Source: JACJWR01 sp963752505 (GTDB lineage Bacteria > Actinomycetota > Actinomycetes > S36-B12 > UBA10799). From it: DNA of 64,000 nt. Shown here one piece after another: positions 54,036-62,691 of this stretch; within the stretch, counting starts at the first letter, position 1; each line of letters starts with the position of its first letter. The position numbers and the translations under genes were made by a program. The notes beneath the pieces are model-generated. The model had not been told where the DNA came from and did not search any database. It saw nothing but the letters and a program-made list of their open reading frames with translations. Where the stretch lies: the NCBI GenBank assembly GCA_963752505.1, contig CAVVYM010000012.1:124001-188000 (forward strand), read 5' to 3'.

Positions 54036-55145
54036 ATGGATGATTTCTCACCTCACGTATCGGCCACCAGACCCCCTCTCACCATCAGTTCCGTCAGCGG
54101 CCTCGTGTCGTGCGCTCCCTACCTCATAGGTTTCACGCCGCGGCAGAGCCTGGTACTGGTCTTCCTCACCAGTCCGCCGTGCCGCCGCGTTGCCGTAACC
54201 CTGCGGATGGACCTTCTGGCCGACGACGCCGACCGTGCGGACCTCGACGCCGCCGTCGCCCACCTGGCCGACTCGTTGGAACGCGCGGAGTACTTCCAGG
54301 TGGATTTGCACCAGGCTCACCTGCTCGTCTTCTCCGGCACTGCAGCACGATTGCCGGCTAGAGCCTTTGTCGCGCGGGTGATGGAGGTCCTGGAACTCTC
54401 CGAAATCGCCTGTGGCGAGGTGGTTGCGACCGACGGGAACCGCATCTGGCAGTACGCACCTGTTGACGGCAACGACCGAGCCGGTGGTGAACCGGTGGAC
54501 CAGGACGAGGCGCTTGAGGTTGCTTTCGAGATGGTCGCGGCGGGGGTCGGATTCGTCGACAGCAGGGACCAGTTGGCGCGTGCGCTGGAAGTGGAACCGT
54601 GCCGACGGGTGTCCGAGGAGGATCTCGCGGCGGCGCGAAGAGATCGAGACGCCGCGTCGGCGACGCAGATGGGCGCGATGCGTTGGCGGCGCGCGGCGGA
54701 GAACTCACTGATCGCAGCAATGCGCCAGGGATTCGACGAGTCTGTGCCGCCCGCCGACGTGGCGCGATGGGCGCTGGCTCTGGCCGAATCCAGGGTCCGC
54801 GAACCGGTGATGTATCGGCTCTTGATCATGACCGGAGCGAAGGGTCGGCGCGATCGACTCGCGGACGCGCGGAGTTGGCTGTGCGGCATGGTGACCATGC
54901 TCAGCGGCCCGGAGTGCGCACCCGTGGCCGCCACCCTTGCCGCGATTGCCTGGCAGGGTGGTGACGGCGCCTTTGCCCGAATCGCCGCGGAGCATGCGTT
55001 GGCGACAGATCCGAACAACAGGCTCGCCGCGCTGATCGCCACTGCCTGCGTGTCGGGTATGCCGCCGGACACCTGGGCGCAGGTGCTGGCCGACTTCACG
55101 CTGAAGGAGTTGCGGGATCCGCCCGAGGAGGCACTGGCGGGATGA
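54036..55145 (+). CDS. DUF4192 domain protein
   Basis: 369 aa, starting near PPLTISSVSGLVSCAPYLIGFTPRQSLVLVFL, the DUF4192 signature, common in actinobacteria and without known function. The rest is Ala-rich and helical, ending in WAQVLADFTLKELRDPPEE. ATG 54036 is chosen; an in-frame GTG at 54030 is possible. Confidence 0.75.
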   Translation: MDDFSPHVSATRPPLTISSVSGLVSCAPYLIGFTPRQSLVLVFLTSPPCRRVAVTLRMDLLADDADRADLDAAVAHLADSLERAEYFQVDLHQAHLLVFSGTAARLPARAFVARVMEVLELSEIACGEVVATDGNRIWQYAPVDGNDRAGGEPVDQDEALEVAFEMVAAGVGFVDSRDQLARALEVEPCRRVSEEDLAAARRDRDAASATQMGAMRWRRAAENSLIAAMRQGFDESVPPADVARWALALAESRVREPVMYRLLIMTGAKGRRDRLADARSWLCGMVTMLSGPECAPVAATLAAIAWQGGDGAFARIAAEHALATDPNNRLAALIATACVSGMPPDTWAQVLADFTLKELRDPPEEALAG

Positions 55146-55172
55146 TGCGAGCGGAGCATCCCGAAGCCCCCG

Positions 55173-56210
55173 CTAGGGCACCGGCCGGTCGGCTCCGTTC
55201 GCTAGCAGCCTGGCCGATTCGACGGCGACCCAGGTGTCCATCAGCTGCCAGTGGTACCCGACCCAGTCGTGGAGTTGCGCCGGATCACGGGGTACCTCGT
55301 TGGCGGCGAAGTATTCCCACGACACGAGCAGGGTGTTGCGCACGGGTACCGCGTCCCACACCTCTGCCAACGTGTCGATGTCGTCGAGTCCGGTGTGAGC
55401 CACGATGCAGACGGCTGCATCGGGGCGGGCAATCAGGGCGGAGTGCAGACCCGTGATGCGGGGTGCCAGGAGCCGCTCGAGATCCTCGGCTCGCTGGGCA
55501 GCGTCGACATGTCCGTTCGCACGCAGTTTGCGAATCACCTGGGTTCGGCGATGTTCGGTGAAGTTGCCACCTTCGGGGAAAATCAGCAGCGCGTCCTGGT
55601 GGGTGAGATCAGCAGCGAGAGCGCTGATGCGGCCAACCACGGCGTCGGTCGGCTCGCCGGGGACCACGAACACGTTCGGTGACCTGTTCAGCAGCACGTC
55701 GAGGAGGGGATCCCATTGCAGGGCTGCCTTGAGGACCACATGCGGGCGCCGGTGCACACTGATGATGAGGCGGTGAACGAGCAGGAAAGAGTCACCTGGG
55801 CCGGCATGCCGACTCACCACGATCATCGGAGCATCGGGTTCGGGTGCCTCGCTGGGGTGGCTCTCGATGTCAAGGGAGAAGAAGTACTCCGCAGCTGTGA
55901 GGAGCACCTCGAGGCACCCGCCCAGCAATCGGTAGTTGCGCGCTTGTGCGCGGTCAGACTGCATGGTCTGACCGGCACGGCTGCGCAGCCAATGACCTAG
56001 TGCCGCCGTGAGACCGCAGATCTCCACGAGCAGGTAGACGTACATGAAGCAGAACAGTCGTAGGGGTCGAGCTACCAGTCGAACGTTGAGGCTGACCAAT
56101 GAAGTGCTGAGCAGCCAGATGGGCAGGAGCGCGACAGCGAGCACTGTGGCTGCGGCGAAGGTCAGCGGACGCGTGATGAACTGGCGCACCGGCAGTGGGG
56201 GCGGCGGCAT
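55173..56210 (-). CDS. PlsC-type acyltransferase
   Basis: 345-aa glycerolipid acyltransferase-like protein. Two hydrophobic helices lie at residues 15-65. The active-site H-x4-D motif is SRHAGPGDS and the second motif is IFPEGGNFTEH. The substrate may be a lysophospholipid but is unproven. The ATG overlaps the patatin stop (TGATG), so a lipase and an acyltransferase are translated together, which suggests membrane lipid remodelling. Confidence 0.82.
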   Translation of the reverse strand: MPPPPLPVRQFITRPLTFAAATVLAVALLPIWLLSTSLVSLNVRLVARPLRLFCFMYVYLLVEICGLTAALGHWLRSRAGQTMQSDRAQARNYRLLGGCLEVLLTAAEYFFSLDIESHPSEAPEPDAPMIVVSRHAGPGDSFLLVHRLIISVHRRPHVVLKAALQWDPLLDVLLNRSPNVFVVPGEPTDAVVGRISALAADLTHQDALLIFPEGGNFTEHRRTQVIRKLRANGHVDAAQRAEDLERLLAPRITGLHSALIARPDAAVCIVAHTGLDDIDTLAEVWDAVPVRNTLLVSWEYFAANEVPRDPAQLHDWVGYHWQLMDTWVAVESARLLANGADRPVP

Positions 56211-57112
56211 CAGCCCACCGTCGGATCGTCTGCGAGTGGGGCGCGGGGATCCACCAACCCCGCCTCCCATCGGTCGAGATAGGTCAGGCTCGCTTCATAG
56301 GCAGCATCGATCCGTCGGCTGATCTTGGACGTGTCTCGAAAGTCATAGTTGCGCCAAGCCGTGGGTTCCGGCGCGCTGCCGCCGGTGGGCAGTACCAGAA
56401 CGTCGATGAGTTCACGGGTTCTACGAAGGGCCGCATGAAACCGTGCGCGGCGAGCGACTTCGAATGCGATCTGCGCTACCTCCCACGGTTTGCTCGGGGT
56501 CGTGAGCGGCTTCTCGATGCGCCCGACCTGGAGAACGAACGCGCGCGTTGCCCCCTGCTTGCGTGCGCGATCGAGCGGAATGGAATTCACGATGCCGCCG
56601 TCAATGAAATGCTCGTCGGCGATTTCCACCGGGGGGAACACTCCTGGTAGGGCACTTGAGGCGAGGACCGCCGGCACGAGGGGACCTTCGGTGAACCACA
56701 CCTCGGCACTCCGCTCGATACTCGCCGCGCAGCACGAGAACTCGGTGCCCAGCTCGTCGAAGGTCGCCGGGAGGGCGTTGCTGAGCAGGGTGCGCAACTC
56801 GTCGGTGGGGTACAGGTGCACGCCGGAGGAGCGTATGACGGCCGAGAAACGCGAGCGCCAGGAGGCGCTGAACGGCCCCTTCTCGCTGATGTGCGCCCAC
56901 AATTCGGCCATTTTGGCGACCGTCTCCAAACTCGGATCCGTGGCCAGCATCGCCCCGTTGATGGCACCGATCGACGTTCCGAAGATGAAGTCGGGATGGA
57001 CCCCCTTCTCCAGCAGTGCTCGCAGCATTCCGACCTCGGCGGCCCCGAGCAGGCCGCCGCCGCCGAGGACGAAGGCGGTGCGCGGCCCGGGGCTGGAGCG
57101 CTGGGTGGTCAT
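56210..57112 (-). CDS. Patatin-like phospholipase
   Basis: 300-aa lipid acyl hydrolase. The oxyanion motif is GGGGLLGA, the nucleophile is in GTSIGA, and the catalytic aspartate is in FIDGGIV. ATG 57112 follows GGAG. It is upstream of and overlaps the acyltransferase gene, and diverges from a universal stress protein gene. Confidence 0.9.
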   Translation of the reverse strand: MTTQRSSPGPRTAFVLGGGGLLGAAEVGMLRALLEKGVHPDFIFGTSIGAINGAMLATDPSLETVAKMAELWAHISEKGPFSASWRSRFSAVIRSSGVHLYPTDELRTLLSNALPATFDELGTEFSCCAASIERSAEVWFTEGPLVPAVLASSALPGVFPPVEIADEHFIDGGIVNSIPLDRARKQGATRAFVLQVGRIEKPLTTPSKPWEVAQIAFEVARRARFHAALRRTRELIDVLVLPTGGSAPEPTAWRNYDFRDTSKISRRIDAAYEASLTYLDRWEAGLVDPRAPLADDPTVG

Positions 57113-57162
57113 GTCTCCATCATGGCCGCCCACATGCCGCGCAGTCGATCGAAATCGCAGAC

Positions 57163-57168
57163 TAGGCT
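57163..57168 (+). promoter_or_regulatory. -10 hexamer of a leaderless universal-stress-gene promoter
   Basis: TAGGCT ends six bases before ATG 57175. A GGGAG in the spacer could alternatively act as a ribosome-binding site. Confidence 0.5.
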
Positions 57169-57174
57169 GGGAGT

Positions 57175-57582
57175 ATGCGAACTGTCGTTGTGGGCTACGT
57201 AGACACACCCGAAGGACGCGCGGCTTTGCACGCTGGAATGACCGAAGCGGTGCGGCGCGAGGCGCAACTGGTCGTGGTCCACTCAAGCCGTGGGGGCGTT
57301 GCGCTCGATGGTGATCACGCCGTGGCCGTGAAACAGGCCCTCAACGTGGTGCAGAGCGAGTTGAGCGCGGGTCACGTGCCCTTCCACATTCGGAATTTGG
57401 TGCGAGGTAACGAACCGGCCGACGATTTGATCGCGATGGCTGAGGAGTACGGCGCGGAACTGATCGTCATAGGCCTACGGCGGCGCTCCAACGTCGGCAA
57501 ACTCATCCTCGGCAGCAATGCCCAGCGCATCCTGATGGGCGCGCAGTGCCCGGTCTTGGCGGTCAAGGGCGACACATTGTGA
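57175..57582 (+). CDS. Universal stress protein, single domain
   Basis: 135 aa with VVVGYVDTPEGRAAL at the N-terminus and LIVIGLRRRSNVGKLILGSNAQRIL near the C-terminus, a UspA fold with the G-x2-G-x9-G nucleotide-binding region altered to GLRRRSNVGK. The ligand is unknown. Confidence 0.85.
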   Translation: MRTVVVGYVDTPEGRAALHAGMTEAVRREAQLVVVHSSRGGVALDGDHAVAVKQALNVVQSELSAGHVPFHIRNLVRGNEPADDLIAMAEEYGAELIVIGLRRRSNVGKLILGSNAQRILMGAQCPVLAVKGDTL

Positions 57583-57604
57583 CGCTTCTCAGCGGCCGAC
57601 ACCG

Positions 57605-57748
57605 TTGACCCATCCAGCACGCGTCGGCCGCCAATGGGAGGGACTCCTCAGTGTCGGCGTGACCCTCGTGGTGGCCTCGATCGTAGTGATCGGCGCGCGC
57701 GACGTGACGGTATCGCCCGTTCACGAACTGACCGACGATTCGCTGTGA
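57605..57748 (+). CDS. Possible 47-aa single-pass membrane protein
   Basis: The frame from TTG 57605 encodes a basic/aromatic start (THPARVGRQWEG), one hydrophobic helix (LLSVGVTLVVASIVVIG) and a polar tail. No clear ribosome-binding site or homologue is recognised, so this is tentative. It lies between the stress protein and the sigma factor. Confidence 0.3.
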   Translation: MTHPARVGRQWEGLLSVGVTLVVASIVVIGARDVTVSPVHELTDDSL

Positions 57749-57888
57749 GTCAACACACGGATCCGCCTACCGGGGAATACTTCCGGGTGTGGGAAAGTTG
57801 CCCGTGACAGAATCTGCTTGACAGCAGCCTTGCTTCGTATGCCCAAATACCGGTTTGCGAGACCGGCTCCGTTACTGAAAGGCTCCCC
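57749..57888 (+). promoter_or_regulatory. Upstream region of the principal sigma factor
   Basis: TTGACA at 57818-57823 is a consensus -35. A TATGCC at 57838-57843 is a possible but too closely spaced -10. AAAGG at 57878-57882 precedes GTG 57889. Confidence 0.45.
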
Positions 57889-59346
57889 GTGGTCAACCGC
57901 ACGATATCTGAGGACCCGACGACCATCACCGCTGGCGACGAAGACTCCGCTTCGGGCGCTGTGGCGGTGAAGAAGGCGACGGCCAAGAAGACTGCCAAGA
58001 AGACGGCCACAAAGAAGGCACCGGCGAAGAAGGCCGCCGCTAAGAAGGCACCGGCGAAGAAGGCCGCCGCCAAGAAGGCACCGGCGAAGAAGGCACCGGC
58101 GAAGAAGGCATCGGCGAAGCGCACTGCAGCGAAGAAGACAGCTAAGAAGGCAACTGCGAAAGAGACGGTCGCCAACAACGGCGAGGTCGTCGAAGTCGAC
58201 GTCGTTGTTGTGGGCGGCGCTATCGAGGCCGTGGGCGTCAAGGGGGAGGTCGACCTCAAAGAGGCCGGCGCGCTGGAGCAGGAACTCGAGAAGGAACTGA
58301 GCAAGGATCTCAAGGGCGTCAACGAGGAGACTCCGGCCAAGGTCGCTACTCCTGGAACGAAAGCCCCCTCGCCGGAAGAACTCGTCATCTCCGATGTCGA
58401 CGACACCGATGAACCCGTACAGCAGGTGCACCAGGCAGGCGCGACCGCCGACCCGGTGAAGGACTACCTCAAGCAGATCGGCAAAGTGGCGCTGCTCAAC
58501 GCCGAAATGGAAGTTGAACTGGCCAAGCGAATTGAGGCTGGCCTGTTTGCCGAGGAGATGCTCGCGCAGGGCGCCGAAGAAGACGAACTCAGGATGGATC
58601 TCGAGTGGATCGCCTCTGACGGGCAGGCCGCCAAGCGGCACTTGCTTGAGGCGAACCTGCGACTCGTGGTGTCGTTGGCCAAGCGCTACACCGGTCGCGG
58701 GATGCTGTTCCTGGACTTGATCCAGGAAGGCAACCTGGGCCTGATCCGCGCAGTGGAGAAGTTCGACTACACCAAGGGATACAAGTTCTCCACCTATGCC
58801 ACCTGGTGGATTCGGCAGGCGATCACCCGCGCGATGGCAGACCAGGCGCGCACCATCCGAATCCCGGTGCACATGGTCGAGGTCATCAACAAGCTGGCAC
58901 GCGTGCAGCGGCAAATGACCCAGGATCTCGGTCGCGATGCCACCCCTGAGGAGTTGGCTCGCGAACTCGACATGACCCCCGAGAAGGTCATCGAGGTGCA
59001 AAAGTACGGGCGCGAACCCATCTCGCTGCACACCCCCCTCGGAGAAGACGGCGACAGCGAGTTCGGCGACCTGATCGAGGATTCGGAAGCCATCGTTCCG
59101 GCCGACGCGGTGTCGTTCACATTGCTGCAGGAGCAGTTGCAGGGAGTGCTCGACACGCTGAGCGAGCGCGAGGCTGGCGTGGTGAAGATGCGTTTCGGAC
59201 TCACCGACGGCCAACCCAAGACGCTCGATGAGATCGGAAAGGTCTACGGCGTGACGCGCGAGCGAATCCGGCAGATCGAATCCAAGACGATGTCGAAACT
59301 GCGTCACCCGAGCCGCTCGCAGGTGCTGCGCGACTACCTCGACTAG
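57889..59346 (+). CDS. rpoD: Principal RNA polymerase sigma factor (RpoD/HrdB/SigA)
   Basis: 485-aa housekeeping sigma factor. Residues about 27-90 are a Lys/Ala/Pro repeat tail, then an acidic linker. Region 1.2 begins at DPVKDYLKQIG. Region 2 includes NLRLVVSLAKRYTGRGM, LDLIQEGNLGLIRAVEKFDY and YATWWIRQAI. Regions 3 and 4 end with GVTRERIRQIESKTMSKLRHP. The neighbours DUF456, DUF7455 and parE match the hrdB locus of Streptomyces. The hexamers upstream of many genes here fit recognition by this factor. Confidence 0.97.
   Translation: MVNRTISEDPTTITAGDEDSASGAVAVKKATAKKTAKKTATKKAPAKKAAAKKAPAKKAAAKKAPAKKAPAKKASAKRTAAKKTAKKATAKETVANNGEVVEVDVVVVGGAIEAVGVKGEVDLKEAGALEQELEKELSKDLKGVNEETPAKVATPGTKAPSPEELVISDVDDTDEPVQQVHQAGATADPVKDYLKQIGKVALLNAEMEVELAKRIEAGLFAEEMLAQGAEEDELRMDLEWIASDGQAAKRHLLEANLRLVVSLAKRYTGRGMLFLDLIQEGNLGLIRAVEKFDYTKGYKFSTYATWWIRQAITRAMADQARTIRIPVHMVEVINKLARVQRQMTQDLGRDATPEELARELDMTPEKVIEVQKYGREPISLHTPLGEDGDSEFGDLIEDSEAIVPADAVSFTLLQEQLQGVLDTLSEREAGVVKMRFGLTDGQPKTLDEIGKVYGVTRERIRQIESKTMSKLRHPSRSQVLRDYLD
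58012..58101 (+). repeat. 30-bp tandem repeats coding the Lys/Ala/Pro tail of the sigma factor
   Basis: Units start at 58012, 58042 and 58072. The first two match at 29 of 30 bases; the third diverges in its second half. Each encodes KKAPAKKAAA or a close variant. Shorter AAGAAGGC modules extend on both sides, from about 57970 to 58160. Confidence 0.8.
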
Positions 59347-59658
59347 TTGTACTGCCCGCCCACGCTGTTGCTTGGGGTGACGGCAAGGTTGCGGCGGGCG
59401 GCTTCCTCAATCGGTCGGACTGCGGGTCCCAGAGGGGGGTGGGTGCTGCTGGACTGCGGGTCCCAGTGGGGTATTCGGTCCCGATTCGACCGAATCGCCA
59501 GCCTCCGACAAGCCGAGTGCGGTGCAAGCCCGACCTGGACCCGCAGTCAGGTGCTGACCCGACTACCAATCCAGTGGCGGCCGCTGTCCCGTCACTAACC
59601 AAACTCACGTCAAGCACCCATGCTGCTGGTCCCTCGCCGGCACTGCAGGGCGGGTGGC
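59347..59658. other. Gene-free 312 bp after the sigma factor, with short repeats
   Basis: No credible gene was found. GGACTGCGGGTCCCAG occurs at 59417 and again at 59451. Its core appears inverted (GACCCGCAGTC) near 59538. A GCCCGCC/GGCGGGC pair close to the rpoD stop could fold weakly. Confidence 0.55.
59417..59466 (+). repeat. 16-bp direct repeat, two copies 34 bp apart
   Basis: GGACTGCGGGTCCCAG at 59417-59432 and 59451-59466 is identical in both places. An 11-bp inverted copy of its core lies near 59538-59548. Confidence 0.75.
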
Positions 59659-60105
59659 TCAGGTGTGGGCCACAACGACCCCCACCCAGGCGGCCGAGAC
59701 GAGAAGCACGCTCGCCAAGTCGATCAGCATGCCCAAGCCGGCTGCTTTCATGGCAGTCCAGGTGGTCGGCCACGCCTTGTCGACTGACTTGACCCGGAAG
59801 AGTTCGGCTACGAAAACACCGCCGATGAAGCCCAGAATCAAGCCGACGATGGGGATGACAAAGAAGCCGACGATTCCGGCGAGGCCGCCGACGATCAGAA
59901 CTATGGACGGCACCCCTCCATCCCGCATCCAGCGGGCGGGAATGAGGTACTTGAGTCCAGTTGCGAGGGCGACAAGTATGACTGCGAAAGCGGCGATACC
60001 CCAGCCCCACGTGCCGCCGGTGACGATTCCCCAGAGGGCAACTGCCCCGGCCACCAGGAACGGCCCAGGCAAGATGGGTACGACGGTTCCCGCGATCCCC
60101 ACCAC
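59659..60105 (-). CDS. DUF456 membrane protein
   Basis: 148 aa with GIAGTVVPILPGPFLVAGAVALWG and GFFVIPIVGLILGFIGGVFVAELF, the DUF456 pattern, about four or five membrane helices and no known function. The frame is open upstream to about 60135 with further hydrophobic residues (LTFAVAIACV) but only CTG or GTG codons to start from, so the true N-terminus may be about ten residues longer. It follows the DUF7455 gene. Confidence 0.75.
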   Translation of the reverse strand: MVGIAGTVVPILPGPFLVAGAVALWGIVTGGTWGWGIAAFAVILVALATGLKYLIPARWMRDGGVPSIVLIVGGLAGIVGFFVIPIVGLILGFIGGVFVAELFRVKSVDKAWPTTWTAMKAAGLGMLIDLASVLLVSAAWVGVVVAHT

Positions 60106-60137
60106 ACATGCGATGGCGACCGCAAAGGTGAGCCCGT

Positions 60138-60356
60138 TCAGCTACGACCGCTCTCGTTGGTTTCTACCAGCGTGTGGGTGTAGTCGTGGATCGACGAGGC
60201 CAACGGGCGGACCTTGTCGAGGTGGGCTTTCGCGTGGTGACCACAGAACAACAACTCGCCGCCGGAAGTCAGCTCCACGTGAACGTAGGCCTGAGCGCCG
60301 CAGCGGTCGCAGCGGTCCGAGGCCGTGAGGGCACTCGTCTTGGTCAGGGTCGACAT
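60138..60356 (-). CDS. DUF7455 small zinc-ribbon-like protein
   Basis: 72 aa with DRCDRCGAQAYVHVEL and LLFCGHHAKAH, a Cys-x2-Cys and Cys-x2-His arrangement that could bind zinc. This actinobacterial family (DUF7455) sits beside hrdB and parE in Streptomyces as well. Function is unknown. A GGAGG site precedes ATG 60356. It diverges from parE. Confidence 0.78.
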   Translation of the reverse strand: MSTLTKTSALTASDRCDRCGAQAYVHVELTSGGELLFCGHHAKAHLDKVRPLASSIHDYTHTLVETNESGRS

Positions 60357-60556
60357 TGGACACCTCCGTTGCAATCGCTTCTGACGTGATGACCAACAGT
60401 CTCACACCGGTCCGACATTTCCCGCATCTTCGGAGTTCGCCATGAGCGTAGTGGTGTGAAGTTTGCGTTACAGCCCCGAGACGAGATTCGTCCGCTTGGC
60501 CATGACACGCACCGTCGCCGCAGCGGCGCGAGGGCGGTGGTGTCCCACCTGTCGGT

Positions 60557-60562
60557 TAGATT
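60557..60562 (+). promoter_or_regulatory. -10 hexamer of a leaderless parE promoter
   Basis: TAGATT ends six bases before GTG 60569, and no ribosome-binding site is present. Confidence 0.6.
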
Positions 60563-60568
60563 CAGGGC

Positions 60569-62670
60569 GTGAAGGACTCGACCACCACCGCCAGCAAGGC
60601 CCGCTACTCCTCCAAGGACCTGACTGTTCTGGAAGGACTCGACGCAGTCCGCAAGCGACCCGGGATGTACATAGGCTCCACGGATGAGCGTGGCCTCATG
60701 CACTGCCTGTGGGAGATAATCGACAACGCCGTCGACGAGGCGCTCGCTGGGCACTGCAGTTCGATTGTGGTCGTCCTGCACGAGGACGGTTCCGCGAGCG
60801 TCACGGACAACGGCCGGGGCATTCCGGTGGACGTCGATCCGAAGACCAAGCTCACCGGCGTTCAGCTGGTCATGACGAAGCTTCACGCTGGTGGAAAGTT
60901 CGGCGGGAGTTCCTACACCGCATCCGGCGGGCTGCACGGTGTCGGCGCCAGCGTGGTGAATGCGCTGAGCGCCCGATTGGACGTTGCCGTTGACCGTGGC
61001 GGACGCACTCACGAGATGTCGTTCCGGCGAGGTGTGCCGGGCACCTTCGATGCCGAAGGTCCCGCGGCCGTCTTTGCCCGGAAGTCCGGCCTGCGGCCCA
61101 CCCACAAGGTGCCGAAGACCCGCACCGGCACCCGGGTGCGGTTCTGGCCGGACCCGCAGGTATTCACTCCCGGATCCGGATTCGACACCGACGCGCTCCT
61201 CGCTCGCGCCCGGCAGACGGCGTTCCTCGTGCCGGGGTTGGCCCTCACGATTCGCGACGAGCGCAACACCGAACCGAATGGGGACGGCGAGGTCGTCGAG
61301 GAGACTTTCCGCTTCCGAGGCGGCATCGGGGAATACGTCGATTTCCTCACGAGCGGTGACGCCTTGACCGGGGTTATCCGGCTGACCGGCCAGGGCCACT
61401 TCCACGAGACTGTGCCGGTGCTCGACGGCAAGGGGCACCTCGCGAGCAAGGAGGTCGAACGCACACTCGACGTCGACGTTGCCATGCGTTGGAGCAATGA
61501 CTACGAGACCCGCGTTCAGTCATTCGTGAACATCATCGCGACGCCCAAGGGCGGCACCCACCTGGCTGGCTTCGAACGCGCCCTCGTGAAGTCGGTAAAC
61601 GAGGCGCTGCGGGCAGGAAAGGCGTTGCGGGCCAGTGAGGACAACGTCACCAAGGAGGACATCGGCGAGGGCCTCATAGCCGTGGTCACCGTGCGGTTGC
61701 CGGAGCCGCAGTTCGAGGGCCAGACCAAGGAGGTGCTCGGCACGCCTGCCGCCTCTCGAATTGTGTCCCACGTTGTGGCGAAGCACCTCAAGGCGTGGTT
61801 CACCTCGCCACCCCACGGCCAGAAGGCATCTGCCAAACAGGCTCTGGAGAAGATCGCCAACGCATCACGCGCCCGGATCGCAGCCCGCACCAGCCGCGAC
61901 GTGCAGCGGCGCAAGAATGCACTTGAATCATCGGCGCTGCCCGCCAAACTCGCCGATTGCCGCAGCAATGAAACGGAACGCAGCGAACTCTTCATCGTCG
62001 AAGGCGATAGCGCTTTGGGCACAGCGAAACTGGCACGCAACTCCGAGTTCCAGGCTCTGCTGCCGATTCGCGGCAAGATCCTCAACGTTCAGAAGGCCTC
62101 AATGGCGGACATGCTCAAGAACGCCGAGTGCGCCGCCATCATCCAGGTGATCGGGGCAGGTTCGGGGCGCTACCTTCGATCTGGCATCGGTGCGATACCA
62201 GAAGATCGTGTTGATGACCGACGCCGATGTTGACGGCGCTCACATCCGATGCCTGCTGCTCACCCTCTTTCACCGCTACATGCGACCCCTCCTTGAAGAG
62301 GGCCGGGTCTACGCGGCCGTGCCGCCCCTGCACCGCCTCGAGACTAGTCCACCCCGGACGTAAGGGCAACGAGGTCGTCTACACCTACAGCGACGCCGAA
62401 ATGAAGCGCGTGCTGCGCGACGCAGCCAAGCGCGGAGTCAGGGTCAAGGATCCAGTGCAGCGCTACAAGGGCCTCGGCGAGATGGACGCCAAGCAACTGC
62501 GGGAGACCACCATGGATCCCGCGCATCGACTGCTTCGCCGCATCACGGTCAACGACGCCGAGGCGGCGTGCGAGGTCTTCGATCTGCTCATGGGGTCCGA
62601 CGTGGCACCGCGCAAGGAGTTCATCGTCTCCAGCGCTGACGAGATCGATCGCAGCAGAGTCGATGCCTGA
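60569..62670 (+). CDS. parE: DNA topoisomerase IV subunit B (ParE/GyrB2), reading frame broken twice
   Basis: ATPase subunit of a type IIA topoisomerase that unlinks chromosomes. The N-terminal GHKL ATPase shows EIIDNAVDEALAG, DNGRGIPVD and GGLHGVGASVVNALS. The TOPRIM domain shows EGDSALGTAK and TDADVDGAHIR. The C-terminus has YKGLGEMDAKQL. The frame shifts +1 near 62171, just after IQVIGAGSGR, and again near 62350, before GRKGNEVVYTYSD. Between the shifts, frame-corrected sequence is normal (TFDLASVRYQKIVLMTDAD). Joined, the product is about 699 aa, typical for the family. Position near rpoD matches the Streptomyces second gyrB. I treat it as one gene with probable sequence errors. Confidence 0.87.
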
Positions 62671-62691
62671 TCGGCCGCCTGCGTTCGTGCC

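Noticed and set aside
57721..59307. Long open frame antisense to the sigma factor
   Set aside because: The sense frame has complete sigma regions 1.2-4; the antisense frame is a by-product of GC-rich codons and the Lys/Ala repeats.
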